A DNA stretch of 58,421 bases from contig CANHHX010000005.1 of assembly GCA_947461125.1 (NCBI GenBank), positions 1 through 58,421 on the forward strand, written 5' to 3'. Each line of letters starts with the position of its first letter. The stretch's first letter is position 1. Below, piece by piece: positions 8,111-16,563 of this stretch. Below the pieces are notes generated by a model. That model searched no databases. It was not told the DNA's origin and saw nothing but the letters and a program-made list of their open reading frames with translations. Source of the DNA: Bacteroidota bacterium. GTDB lineage: Bacteria > Bacteroidota > Bacteroidia > Chitinophagales > Chitinophagaceae. The translations under genes were made by a program, and so were the position numbers.

Positions 8111-10732
8111 TTAGTTTAACAAACTTTTTACAGATTCAATAGCTTGTGTCAAATTGCTAGGATCCTGCCCGCCAGCTGTTGCTAGGCCTTTTTGTCCGCC
8201 GCCTCCACCTTTAATAAGTGGTGCAATTTGATCTTTTATTATTTTTTGCGCTTCTAATCCTTTGATTCCCTGCAAGGTATCATCCACTAAAACAGCAACA
8301 GCTGCTTTGCCCTCAATATTAGCGGCGAGTACTACTAATAAATTAGTAAAATCCCCTTGTAGCTCAGTACATAATTTTTTAAGACCATCTGGATTACCAA
8401 CTGTAACAATAGCCCCAACAAAGTGTGTGTCACCAATGCGTATTACTTTGGCCGCCAATTCTTTTTTGATACCAACAAGTGCTAGTGCCTCATACGATTC
8501 AATGCGCTTTTTTAACGACTGCAGATCCGTAACCATTTGTTGTACCGCTTTTACGGGCTCTTTACTATTTTTTACAAGCTCTTTAATAGTTTCTAGCTCC
8601 GCTAGTGCTTCGTTAACCTGAGTTGTAGCACCTTCACCGCACACAGCTTCAATACGTCTAACGCCTGCTGCAACCGCAGATTCATGTTTTAATTTAAATA
8701 AACCTAACTCACCAGTTCCGCCAACATGCGTACCGCCACATAGTTCAATAGAGTAATTAGGATCCATAATCACGACCCTTACAGTATCTCCATATTTTTC
8801 TCCAAATAGTGCCATGGCGCCCATACCAACTGCTTCATCTTTCGTCATTTCTTTAATGACTACTGGAATATTTTCTCTGATTTTTTCGTTGACAATATTT
8901 TCTATTTGCTTCATTTCATCATCACTCACTTTTGCAAAATGAGAAAAGTCAAAACGAAGTTGCGAAGCATTGACAAGGCTCCCTTTTTGTGCCACATGGC
9001 TACCGAGTACTTGTCTTAAAGCGGCGTGTAATAAGTGTGTGGCACTATGATGAGCGGCTATCTTTTTTCTATTGTTTACATTCACTTTTGCAAATACAGC
9101 CCCTTCTAAACTTGTTGGTAGCTCATTAGTGAAATGAATAAAAAGATTATTTTCTTTTTTGGTATCAATCACTTCAACCCTTGACCCGTTACATTCAAGT
9201 GCACCTATATCTCCCACCTGTCCACCACTTTCGGCATAAAAAGGTGTTGTTTCTAAAACAATTTGAAATCCTGTTATTCCTTTGGCAGTTACTTTTCTAT
9301 ATTTTGAAACTTTGGTTGTTGCTTCGGTGTTTGTATATCCGGTAAAAATTTGGGTACTACTTTCATTCACAATGGTCCAATCATCTGCATCTATCGCAGT
9401 TGCAGCCCTACTTCTATTTTTTTGCTGCTGCATTTCTGCTTCAAATCCATTTTCGACAACCGTTAAATTATTTTCTTGCGCGATAAGTCTGGTAAGGTCA
9501 ATTGGAAATCCGTAGGTATCAAATAGTTCAAATGCGGCTTTACCTTCAATCATTTTATTCGTGGAAGCCTTCATTAATTCATCTATTCTTTTAAGACCCT
9601 TATCTAGGGTTCGTAAAAAAGAATCTTCTTCTTCTTTCACCACTTTGGTTACAAAAGCCTCTTGTGCAATTAATTCAGGAAACACTTCTGCGAATTGAGC
9701 GGCAAGTATTGGAACGAGTTGAAAAAGTAAAGGTTGTTTGTAATCGAGGTAGGTGTAGTAGTAACGAACGGCTCTTCGTAGAATACGTCTAATCACATAA
9801 CCAGCGCCAGTATTGGAAGGCAGTTGGCCATCAGCAATCGTAAATGAAATGGCTCTAATATGATCTGCTAATACTCTAAATGCAACTGCTTCTTTGCTAT
9901 CAGATCTATCATATTTTTTTCCGGTAATAGAAGCCACTGCCTCTATGGTTCCGCTAAATACATCGGTGTCATAATTACTCTGCTTGCCTTGCAGCACGCG
10001 CACCAAACGTTCGAATCCCATTCCTGTATCTACGTGTTTTGCAGGAAGAGGTTCAAGCGTTCCATCTTTTAAACGGTTGTATTGCATGAATACATTGTTC
10101 CAGATTTCAATTACTTGAGGATGGTCATTATTGACAAGGTCTCTACCTGGAATTAATTTTCTTTCTTCATCTGATCGGCAGTCAACATGAATTTCAGAAC
10201 ATGGACCGCAAGGCCCCGTGTCTCCCATTTCCCAGAAATTATCTTTTTTATTTCCGAAAATAATTTTGTCTTCTGGTACTAATTTTTTCCATGCTTCATA
10301 TGCGACAGTAGACATGGGCAAACCTTCCGATTCGTCACCTTTAAAAACAGAAACATATAATCGGTCTTTATCAATTTTATAGACATCGGTTAGTAATTCC
10401 CAACTCCATGCAATCGCTTCATCTTTAAAATAATCTCCAAAGCTCCAGTTGCCCAACATTTCAAACATGGTATGGTGGTAGGTATCTACACCCACTTCTT
10501 CGAGGTCATTATGTTTACCACTTACGCGTAAACATTTTTGGGTATCTACAATACGTTTGTATTCAGGTTTTTTATTTCCTAAAAAATAGTCTTTAAACTG
10601 GTTCATGCCAGCGTTTGTAAATAGAAGCGTAGGGTCATTCTTTACCACGATAGGGGCAGAAGGAACAATATGGTGTTTTTTCGAAGCAAAAAAGGCTAGA
10701 AATTCTTTTCTTATCTCGGCACTCGTCATCAT
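8111..10732 (-). CDS. alaS: Alanyl-tRNA synthetase
   Basis: The 873-residue enzyme charges tRNA-Ala. The class II aminoacylation core is at the N terminus (NAGMNQFKDYFLG, HHTMFEMLGNWSFGDYFK, and GAGYVIRRILRRAVRY as motif 3). The editing domain carries the metal-binding HHSATHLLH and CGGTHV motifs. The C-terminal DHHA1-like domain ends in a Gly-rich GGGGGGQKGLA-type stretch typical of AlaS. Adjacent ATGs at 10732 and 10729 are possible starts; an in-frame TTG upstream is less likely. It is divergent from an M23 peptidase gene. Confidence 0.98.
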   Translation of the reverse strand: MMTSAEIRKEFLAFFASKKHHIVPSAPIVVKNDPTLLFTNAGMNQFKDYFLGNKKPEYKRIVDTQKCLRVSGKHNDLEEVGVDTYHHTMFEMLGNWSFGDYFKDEAIAWSWELLTDVYKIDKDRLYVSVFKGDESEGLPMSTVAYEAWKKLVPEDKIIFGNKKDNFWEMGDTGPCGPCSEIHVDCRSDEERKLIPGRDLVNNDHPQVIEIWNNVFMQYNRLKDGTLEPLPAKHVDTGMGFERLVRVLQGKQSNYDTDVFSGTIEAVASITGKKYDRSDSKEAVAFRVLADHIRAISFTIADGQLPSNTGAGYVIRRILRRAVRYYYTYLDYKQPLLFQLVPILAAQFAEVFPELIAQEAFVTKVVKEEEDSFLRTLDKGLKRIDELMKASTNKMIEGKAAFELFDTYGFPIDLTRLIAQENNLTVVENGFEAEMQQQKNRSRAATAIDADDWTIVNESSTQIFTGYTNTEATTKVSKYRKVTAKGITGFQIVLETTPFYAESGGQVGDIGALECNGSRVEVIDTKKENNLFIHFTNELPTSLEGAVFAKVNVNNRKKIAAHHSATHLLHAALRQVLGSHVAQKGSLVNASQLRFDFSHFAKVSDDEMKQIENIVNEKIRENIPVVIKEMTKDEAVGMGAMALFGEKYGDTVRVVIMDPNYSIELCGGTHVGGTGELGLFKLKHESAVAAGVRRIEAVCGEGATTQVNEALAELETIKELVKNSKEPVKAVQQMVTDLQSLKKRIESYEALALVGIKKELAAKVIRIGDTHFVGAIVTVGNPDGLKKLCTELQGDFTNLLVVLAANIEGKAAVAVLVDDTLQGIKGLEAQKIIKDQIAPLIKGGGGGQKGLATAGGQDPSNLTQAIESVKSLLN

Positions 10733-10766
10733 AAATGGGGTCAAATTTTAATATGCTAATTTTACT

Positions 10767-10785
10767 AGATAGCAGGCTATCTTTG
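10767..10785 (+). promoter_or_regulatory. Inverted repeat overlapping a candidate -7 element upstream of the M23 peptidase
   Basis: Arms AGATAGC and GCTATCT (10767-10773 and 10776-10782) form a perfect repeat around two bases. The right arm overlaps TATCTTTG (10778-10785), which fits the -7 consensus for the plus-strand M23 gene 65 bases downstream. It could be an operator or a hairpin in the leader. Confidence 0.35.
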
Positions 10786-10804
10786 TTCTATATTTTAATA
10801 GTCT

Positions 10805-10812
10805 CAAAGGTA
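10805..10812 (-). promoter_or_regulatory. Candidate -7 element for alaS (TACCTTTG on minus strand)
   Basis: The octamer exactly matches TAnnTTTG and is identical to the one before the first gene of the window. It would give an alaS leader of about 65 bases. No convincing -33 box was seen. Confidence 0.4.
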
Positions 10813-10849
10813 AGGAATTGAGCCTATAGCTATTGATACCAACAACCCT

Positions 10850-11821
10850 ATGCGCAAAATAAAATATTACTATAATACCCATACCCTCAGGTTCGAAAAG
10901 CTGGAGACGCCCCTGCGGGTTCGACTCCTTCAGGTGTTTGGATTTATAGCGGCCTCCATTGTTACCGGAATCATCATTTTTGCCATTGCCTTTCAGTATA
11001 TCGACTCTCCCAAAGAAAAGATGCTAAGACAGCAAAATGAAGACCTAAGGGAGGGGTACGCCGTTATTGAAGAGCGCCTCAAACAGCTTGAATTAAAAAT
11101 GGGTGAAATCACCAATCGCGATAATACCGTTTACCGGTCTATTTTTGAAGCCGACCCAGTTGCAGACAGTGCTCGTATCAAGGATATGGAACAAAAAAAA
11201 GAGGTACAACTCGTGCAGCGTATGGGTTCTACCGATTTAGTGCATACCGTCATTGATCAACTCAATAGCCTTGCGCTGCGGATGGAATACCAAAATAAAT
11301 CCTTTAATGAGCTGATTGGTATGGTAAAAAATAAAGCGAAATTACTGGCTGCCATTCCGGCCATTCAGCCCATTAGCAATAAAAAATTGTCCAAAATAGC
11401 TTCTGGTTTTGGTTACCGTATCGACCCCATCTATAAAACCAGAAAAGCGCATGAAGGACTCGATTTTGCAGCCCCCATTGGTACGCCCATTTACGCAACT
11501 GCGGACGGTGTTGTAACTACATCAGGATTTACAACCAGCGGTTTTGGTATCCATGTAATTGTAAATCATGGCTACGGCTACCAAACAATTTATGCTCATA
11601 TGGTGCGGATAAAAGCTAAAGTAGGGCAGCGTGTGAAAAGAGGCGAAGTGATAGGTTATGTGGGTAATTCAGGAAAAAGCACAGGGCCGCACCTGCATTA
11701 TGAAGTGCACAAATCGGGTATTCCAATTGACCCCATTAACTTCTTTTACAATGATTTAACTCCAGCGCAATTTGATAGGCTCTTGAAATTGGCAGCTGCT
11801 AATAACCAAAGTTTAGATTAA
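10850..11821 (+). CDS. Membrane-anchored M23 (LytM-type) peptidase
   Basis: The 323-residue protein has a short cytoplasmic N terminus, one TM helix (about 25-50), a coiled coil (about 55-90) and a C-terminal M23 domain. The zinc ligands are intact: His201 and Asp205 in HEGLD, and His281/His283 in GPHLHYEVH. An active murein endopeptidase facing the periplasm is therefore likely. Divergent placement from alaS is, to my knowledge, common in Bacteroidota. A small membrane-protein gene follows after 4 bases. Confidence 0.92.
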   Translation: MRKIKYYYNTHTLRFEKLETPLRVRLLQVFGFIAASIVTGIIIFAIAFQYIDSPKEKMLRQQNEDLREGYAVIEERLKQLELKMGEITNRDNTVYRSIFEADPVADSARIKDMEQKKEVQLVQRMGSTDLVHTVIDQLNSLALRMEYQNKSFNELIGMVKNKAKLLAAIPAIQPISNKKLSKIASGFGYRIDPIYKTRKAHEGLDFAAPIGTPIYATADGVVTTSGFTTSGFGIHVIVNHGYGYQTIYAHMVRIKAKVGQRVKRGEVIGYVGNSGKSTGPHLHYEVHKSGIPIDPINFFYNDLTPAQFDRLLKLAAANNQSLD

Positions 11822-11825
11822 TCCT

Positions 11826-12059
11826 ATGGAACCAGGTGTACGTAAATATTTAATACGAATTGTCAATACCATTTCAATGTTTTTATTATGGATGGCCGTT
11901 AATTCATGCGCAGGCATTATGTATGGTGCCGCTTATTGGGAGAGCAGTTTCACCACAACCAATATAATATTTTACACCTGGCTTTTGTTGAGTACAGGAC
12001 TACTATTTTGGTATCTATACAACAAGTGGAAAGATCCTATCGATTACAACGAAGAATAA
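11826..12059 (+). CDS. Small two-TM hypothetical membrane protein
   Basis: The 77-residue protein has two hydrophobic segments (about 11-33 and 44-64) and an acidic C-terminal tail. The 4-base gap to the M23 peptidase gene implies co-transcription and possibly a joint role at the envelope. I do not recognise the family. Its TAA stop abuts the stop of the convergent SPFH gene. Confidence 0.7.
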   Translation: MEPGVRKYLIRIVNTISMFLLWMAVNSCAGIMYGAAYWESSFTTTNIIFYTWLLLSTGLLFWYLYNKWKDPIDYNEE

Positions 12060-12968
12060 TTATTTATCCTTGCTATCTAAAATAACGGGTGTGTTTCCTT
12101 TGCCCATTACAATCACTTTTGAATTAGGAGAGGTGATTAATCCTTTCATCATTTGTATTTGTTCGTATTGCAATTGCTTGTCGTTGAGTCCAGTGCTAAT
12201 AATGCGTTGATAGTCTGCAATACCTTGCGCTTCTACACGCTTACGCTCAGCTTCTTGCTTTTCTTTTTGTAGCACAAATTCCATTTTTTGTGCATCTTGT
12301 TCTGCTTTAATTTTTTCTTCAATCGAAGTTTTAACATTGTTCGGAAGGGTGATATTTCTGAGTAGTAACTGCTCTAATATCAAACCTCTTTTTTTGAAAT
12401 CGGATTCGATGCTTGTAAATATTTTATTCTGAAATTGATCTCTTTTGGTGGAGTATAAGTCAATGGCAGTAAAGTATACAGCGTTATCTCTAATTTTTGT
12501 TCTGGTAAGCGGTCTTACAATTTTGTCTTTGTAATCGAGACCTGTTTCTTTAATTAACCTTGGCGCTTCTGTACCCACAACGCGGTATAAAACCGTTAAG
12601 TCAATGGTTACTTCTAAACCGTCAGCGGTGAGTACACGAATCGCATCATCTCCATCTTTTTCACCCTCGTTATGAACGCCACTCATGGTGTAGTTAAGGG
12701 TTTTAATATCTACATTGTACACGTTTACAAGTGGGTTAACAACATTTAGTCCAGGGGTAAGTACTTCGTTAGACACTTTACCAAATAAACTTGAAACACC
12801 AATTTGTCCCGCATCAATTTGTTTGATACAAGCATTGAGTGCACCAACTATAATTAGGACCATACCAAAAGCTCTAACACCTTTACCTAATTTATTAAAT
12901 TCTTCTCTTTGTTTTAAAATTAATATACCTGCTACAAGTATGATAATTCCAATAATAATAATTGCCAT
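12060..12968 (-). CDS. SPFH/prohibitin-family membrane protein
   Basis: The 302-residue protein has an N-terminal TM region (two hydrophobic stretches within residues 1-50). An SPFH (band 7) domain follows at about 45-215. A Lys/Glu/Arg-rich coiled coil at about 210-260 (EEKIKAEQDAQKMEFVLQKE) fits prohibitin oligomerisation. Such proteins form large membrane rings that organise lipid domains or control FtsH-type proteases. It lies 22 bases behind the SnoaL-like gene on the same strand. Confidence 0.9.
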   Translation of the reverse strand: MAIIIIGIIILVAGILILKQREEFNKLGKGVRAFGMVLIIVGALNACIKQIDAGQIGVSSLFGKVSNEVLTPGLNVVNPLVNVYNVDIKTLNYTMSGVHNEGEKDGDDAIRVLTADGLEVTIDLTVLYRVVGTEAPRLIKETGLDYKDKIVRPLTRTKIRDNAVYFTAIDLYSTKRDQFQNKIFTSIESDFKKRGLILEQLLLRNITLPNNVKTSIEEKIKAEQDAQKMEFVLQKEKQEAERKRVEAQGIADYQRIISTGLNDKQLQYEQIQMMKGLITSPNSKVIVMGKGNTPVILDSKDK

Positions 12969-12990
12969 GTTGTAATTTTTAATTTTTTAT

Positions 12991-13440
12991 TTAACTGCTA
13001 TGGTCTTGTATCACAAACCATTTGCCTTTTATTTTTTCAAGTAATAATGTAAAGTAGCCACTAACATCGCCTTTACTTCTTTTTAATTCCCATTTTCCTA
13101 AAACACGATAATGCTTTTTTTCGATGGGTGATAGAGAAAGCAGGGTAAAAGTAAGCTTGCCCATTGCTGCCGTATCAGGGTAGCCTTTTTTATAATTGTT
13201 AAGGGTATTATGAAATCCATAAGTAGGCCCCGATTTGCCAACAAAGAGTAAAGAATCGGAAGGCAAGTAGCCCTCCATAAAATTTACTAAATCGCCGTTA
13301 TTCCAAGCCTTGGTTTGCGCTGCGAGTAGTGCTCTTATGGCAGTTTCGTCTGATAGATTAGCGGCTGTTTTAGATTGTCCAAATGCTTGACTAGAAACGA
13401 TAGTAGCAAGTAAAAGCAGGGAAAAAAAGCGGGGATGCAT
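12991..13440 (-). CDS. Secreted SnoaL/DUF4440-like protein
   Basis: The 149-residue protein has a signal peptide ending near AFGQ. A single NTF2-like alpha+beta domain follows: ETAIRALLAAQTKAWNNGDL is the first helix pair and KWFVIQDHSS the final strand. DUF4440 proteins of this kind are often exported in Bacteroidota, with unknown ligand. No catalytic residues can be assigned. It probably shares a transcript with the SPFH gene downstream. Confidence 0.85.
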   Translation of the reverse strand: MHPRFFSLLLLATIVSSQAFGQSKTAANLSDETAIRALLAAQTKAWNNGDLVNFMEGYLPSDSLLFVGKSGPTYGFHNTLNNYKKGYPDTAAMGKLTFTLLSLSPIEKKHYRVLGKWELKRSKGDVSGYFTLLLEKIKGKWFVIQDHSS

Positions 13441-13515
13441 GCTCCTTTGAATTTTACACTAAGCTACTACTTCTTATTGGTTTTGTAAGATTAATTAGTG
13501 GATGTAACTTGCCGT

Positions 13516-14112
13516 ATGTCGTACAAAAAACATTTGCATAAGGATAAGCGGTTGGCAGTCATTTTAAAAGGCGAAACGCATATTTTAACCCTTCAAAAAA
13601 ATATTCCGTTAAGACTTATGGCTAGTATTATTAGCCAGCAATTAAGTACCAAAGTGGCAGCCATTATTTTTGAGCGTTTTGTAGCCTTGTACCCGGCTAA
13701 AAAACCAACCATTCAAAAAGTATTGGATACGCCAGAAGAGAGCCTAAGGAGTATTGGTATCAGTTATGCGAAAATCAAATACATCTATGCAGTGGCAAAT
13801 TTTTGCCTCGAACATAAGATTACCGATAAAAAATTGCAGCTACTTTCCAATGAAGCCATCATTGAACTCCTAACTCAAATAAAAGGCGTTGGCAAATGGA
13901 CGGTAGAAATGCTTTTAATGTTTTCACTTGGGCGGGAAGATGTATTTGCGGTTGACGATTTGGGTATTCAGCAGGCCATGATAAAGCTCTATCATTTAGA
14001 CCCCACCCATAAAAAGCAATTGAAAATCGATATGTTAGAAAGGTCAAAAGCCTGGAGTCCTTACCGGACCTATGCTTGTTTGCATCTTTGGCGCTGGAAA
14101 GATGATCAATAG
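13516..14112 (+). CDS. DNA-3-methyladenine glycosylase, AlkA/HhH-GPD superfamily
   Basis: The 198-residue base-excision repair enzyme has the helix-hairpin-helix LLTQIKGVGKWTVEM (about 118-132), followed by the catalytic Asp in FAVDDLGIQQ (Asp147 or 148). It lacks an iron-sulfur cluster and the AlkA N-terminal beta domain, so it resembles the compact AlkA-like or Mag-type enzymes that remove alkylated purines. The ATG at 13516 is preferred over a GTG at 13498 that would add six poorly fitting residues. Confidence 0.93.
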   Translation: MSYKKHLHKDKRLAVILKGETHILTLQKNIPLRLMASIISQQLSTKVAAIIFERFVALYPAKKPTIQKVLDTPEESLRSIGISYAKIKYIYAVANFCLEHKITDKKLQLLSNEAIIELLTQIKGVGKWTVEMLLMFSLGREDVFAVDDLGIQQAMIKLYHLDPTHKKQLKIDMLERSKAWSPYRTYACLHLWRWKDDQ

Positions 14113-14167
14113 AAGGCAGCATTAAACTTTTCTCCAATCCAGCAGTCCAACTATTTACCTTTATACT

Positions 14168-14719
14168 ATGTCCTTACACCTAGATGATACAAGTTTGCTG
14201 GCTCAGTTTCAAAACCCTTCTACCAAAGAAAAGGGGTATACGGGTATTGTAAAAAAGTACCAGGAGAAACTGTATTGGCATATTAGGCGGATGCTTATAG
14301 ACCATGAAGACACCAATGATGTATTACAACAGGCACTCCTTAAAATCTGGAATGGGCTAGATAGTTTTAGAGCCGATAGTAAGTTGTTTACTTGGATGTA
14401 CCGCATTGCTACCAACGAAACCCTCACATTTATAGAAAAACAAAAAAAGAGAGCTACTGTTTCATTGGATCAGGTTGATGGTGGATTTCAGGATAAAATA
14501 AAAGCGGATCAAAATTTTAATGAAAATCAACTCATTTGGAAATTGCAACTAGCTATTAAGAGTCTTCCAGAAAAACAACAACTGGTATTTAATTTACGCT
14601 ACTATGATGAAATGCCATACCATCAAATGAGTGAATTATTAGAAACATCGGAAGGTGCTTTAAAAGCGAGTTATCATATTGCTGCCAAAAAAATTGAAGA
14701 ATTTATTAAAAACAATTAA
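14168..14719 (+). CDS. ECF-type RNA polymerase sigma factor
   Basis: The 183-residue protein has sigma region 2 (DTNDVLQQALLKIWNGLDSF, then FTWMYRIATNETL) and region 4 with an HTH (SLPEKQQLVFNLRYYDEMPY, ending in ALKASYHIAAKKIEEF). There is no region 3, as expected for extracytoplasmic-function sigma factors. It heads an apparent operon with a single-TM protein that may be its anti-sigma factor and a Spy-like periplasmic protein, suggesting an envelope-stress response. Confidence 0.95.
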   Translation: MSLHLDDTSLLAQFQNPSTKEKGYTGIVKKYQEKLYWHIRRMLIDHEDTNDVLQQALLKIWNGLDSFRADSKLFTWMYRIATNETLTFIEKQKKRATVSLDQVDGGFQDKIKADQNFNENQLIWKLQLAIKSLPEKQQLVFNLRYYDEMPYHQMSELLETSEGALKASYHIAAKKIEEFIKNN

Positions 14720-14753
14720 ACCCTTTCCAAAAGTCAACGTCTATTATTTACCC

Positions 14754-15299
14754 ATGCATCATAACACCCACATACAAAGCGAATTAGAGACCATAAGTCC
14801 ATTTTGGCAAACAATGAGTGCTACAATGCCTTATCAAGTTCCTGCACAATATTTTGAGGAGCTGCATGGAATTGTTAGAGCAAGTATCGAAAAAGAAGCG
14901 GTTTACGCGGAATTAGAAAGCCTTGCACCTCTATTAAATATCATTCCTAAAACAAATGTGTATCAGCAGCCAGTAACGTTACGACAAAAAGCATTGCCTT
15001 TATTTCGTTTTGTAAAATGGGCGGTAGCGGCTGTATTTATAGGTGTTGTGGCAGTTGGCGCATTTATGTACAATAATAAAGTCGAGCAATTCGATTATGC
15101 GGCATACATGAATGTAGATCAATCAAAAATCTTACAAACGATTAGTGACTCTACACTTTTATCTTATATGGACGTACATGAAAATTTAATTTCAACATCA
15201 GACATTTCTATTCCGGAATATGATTTGGAAACGAGTACCTCATTAATTGATCAAAGTTCTGATGAGGAACTTTTAGAGTATATCGAGTCAAGCAATTAA
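14754..15299 (+). CDS. Putative anti-sigma factor (single TM)
   Basis: The 181-residue protein has about 85 cytoplasmic residues, one TM helix (about 88-106) and an acidic periplasmic tail ending in SSDEELLEYIESSN. No zinc-binding HxxxCxxC motif is present, so assignment as anti-sigma rests on topology and its place directly after the ECF sigma gene. The ATG at 14754 gives a 34-base gap; the frame is open upstream but overlaps the sigma gene. Function is inferred from context. Confidence 0.65.
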   Translation: MHHNTHIQSELETISPFWQTMSATMPYQVPAQYFEELHGIVRASIEKEAVYAELESLAPLLNIIPKTNVYQQPVTLRQKALPLFRFVKWAVAAVFIGVVAVGAFMYNNKVEQFDYAAYMNVDQSKILQTISDSTLLSYMDVHENLISTSDISIPEYDLETSTSLIDQSSDEELLEYIESSN

Positions 15300-15321
15300 T
15301 TAAAAATTTAAAATAATAATT

Positions 15322-15801
15322 ATGAAAAAGATCATTTTATCTTTTCTAGTAACTTTCTTTGTTGTTGCAGTAACGATGGCACAGCCACTAGAAAGACCAA
15401 TGGGTCCCCGCGGCAAAGGTTCAAGGCCTAGCAAAGAAAATATTGAAGCGCTAAAAGTTGCTTTTATGACCAGGCATTTAAATTTAAGTGTTGACGAGGC
15501 ACAAAAATTTTGGCCTGCCTACAATGCTTGCGTTGAAGAATTGAAAAAAGCTCGTCAAGAAAAAAATGAAGATATACTCGCTTTTGAAGAAGCCGCTTTA
15601 AACATTCGTAAAAAATACAAAAACGACTTTAAAAAAGCATTGGGCTCTGATGAACGTGTCAATAAAGCGATGGGTGCAGACCGTGCATTTATGGGTATGT
15701 TACGGGAAGAGTTGCAAAATAGAAAAGGCGGTAAGCCTGGGTTAAAAAACAAAGGAAATGGAGCCCCTCCGCCACCACCAGGTCAAGAACCCACCATTTA
15801 A
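15322..15801 (+). CDS. Spy/CpxP-like periplasmic protein
   Basis: The 159-residue protein has a clear signal peptide (residues 1-20). A charged helical core contains FMTRHLNLSVDEAQKFWPAY, typical of Bacteroidota Spy/CpxP-like proteins placed after ECF sigma factors. A Gly/Pro-rich tail with five consecutive prolines ends the protein. It probably acts as a periplasmic sensor or chaperone. Its stop codon overlaps that of the convergent MBL gene in the shared tetramer TTAA. Confidence 0.82.
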   Translation: MKKIILSFLVTFFVVAVTMAQPLERPMGPRGKGSRPSKENIEALKVAFMTRHLNLSVDEAQKFWPAYNACVEELKKARQEKNEDILAFEEAALNIRKKYKNDFKKALGSDERVNKAMGADRAFMGMLREELQNRKGGKPGLKNKGNGAPPPPPGQEPTI

Positions 15802-16547
15802 CGAGCTACCCAAATAGGCGTTTTAATATCATGGTAAAACAGGAAGGTCCAGCCTTCTTGTTTTGCTTTTTCTAGCCATGCTTGCCTCAGCTCCATGCAT
15901 TTTTTTCCATCATAATCATATTTGGCCACAAACTTGCTTTTCATTTGTTGAAGTTGTGGTGCATCATCTCCTCCAAAAAATACGGTTTCGTTGTTTTCGG
16001 TAATCCAAAACACTTGATGAAATTTGGAGTGTGCGCCGGTTACTTGATATCTGATTCCTCCTTCTATTTCACCTTCGTCGCTATCAAGCCATACCACTTT
16101 GCTAAATGCTTGAAGCGGTAAAATATCTGCTGGAATATAGGAAGCAGATCCTACGCCAGTTGCATAGTCGAATTCTCTTTTTTGTATATAATAAGTAGCG
16201 TAGGGAAAACTAATATACCTAGCTGTATCGTCAATATTGCTAAATGTGGTGCCACCTGCATGGTCTTTGTGTAAGTGACTCATTAGTACTTTGGTAATTG
16301 AAGCGGGTTTTATACCTGCTTTTTCTAAGTTTTCATGAATCTGTAATTCTCCATTCGTACCTGCATACCCGAGTCCTGTGTCAATTAAAATAATATCCTT
16401 ACTGGTTATTACAACAAAGGTTTGAATTTCTACTAGTATGCTTCCCGCAGGTCTACTTTGAAGCAATTCGGTACTTGTATCAAATGGAACAAATACTTTA
16501 GATTTATCAATGGTAAAACTGCCTTCGGATAATGGTATGATTTGCAT
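15798..16547 (-). CDS. MBL-fold metallo-hydrolase
   Basis: The 249-residue enzyme has the metal-binding motif SHLHKDHAG (HxHxDH) near residue 90. Later ligands are in TGAHSKFHQ and FFGGDDAPQ, with a terminal FYHD. The fold is metallo-beta-lactamase; closest in style are lactonase-like or quorum-quenching MBLs, but the substrate is not evident. It starts 16 bases after rodA on the same strand and may be read with the rod-shape operon. Confidence 0.88.
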   Translation of the reverse strand: MQIIPLSEGSFTIDKSKVFVPFDTSTELLQSRPAGSILVEIQTFVVITSKDIILIDTGLGYAGTNGELQIHENLEKAGIKPASITKVLMSHLHKDHAGGTTFSNIDDTARYISFPYATYYIQKREFDYATGVGSASYIPADILPLQAFSKVVWLDSDEGEIEGGIRYQVTGAHSKFHQVFWITENNETVFFGGDDAPQLQQMKSKFVAKYDYDGKKCMELRQAWLEKAKQEGWTFLFYHDIKTPIWVAR

Positions 16548-16563
16548 GAAATAGAGTATTGGA

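Noticed and set aside
13498-13515. GTG start for the AlkA-like glycosylase
   Set aside because: It adds six residues without conservation, and the ATG at 13516 begins a normal N terminus.
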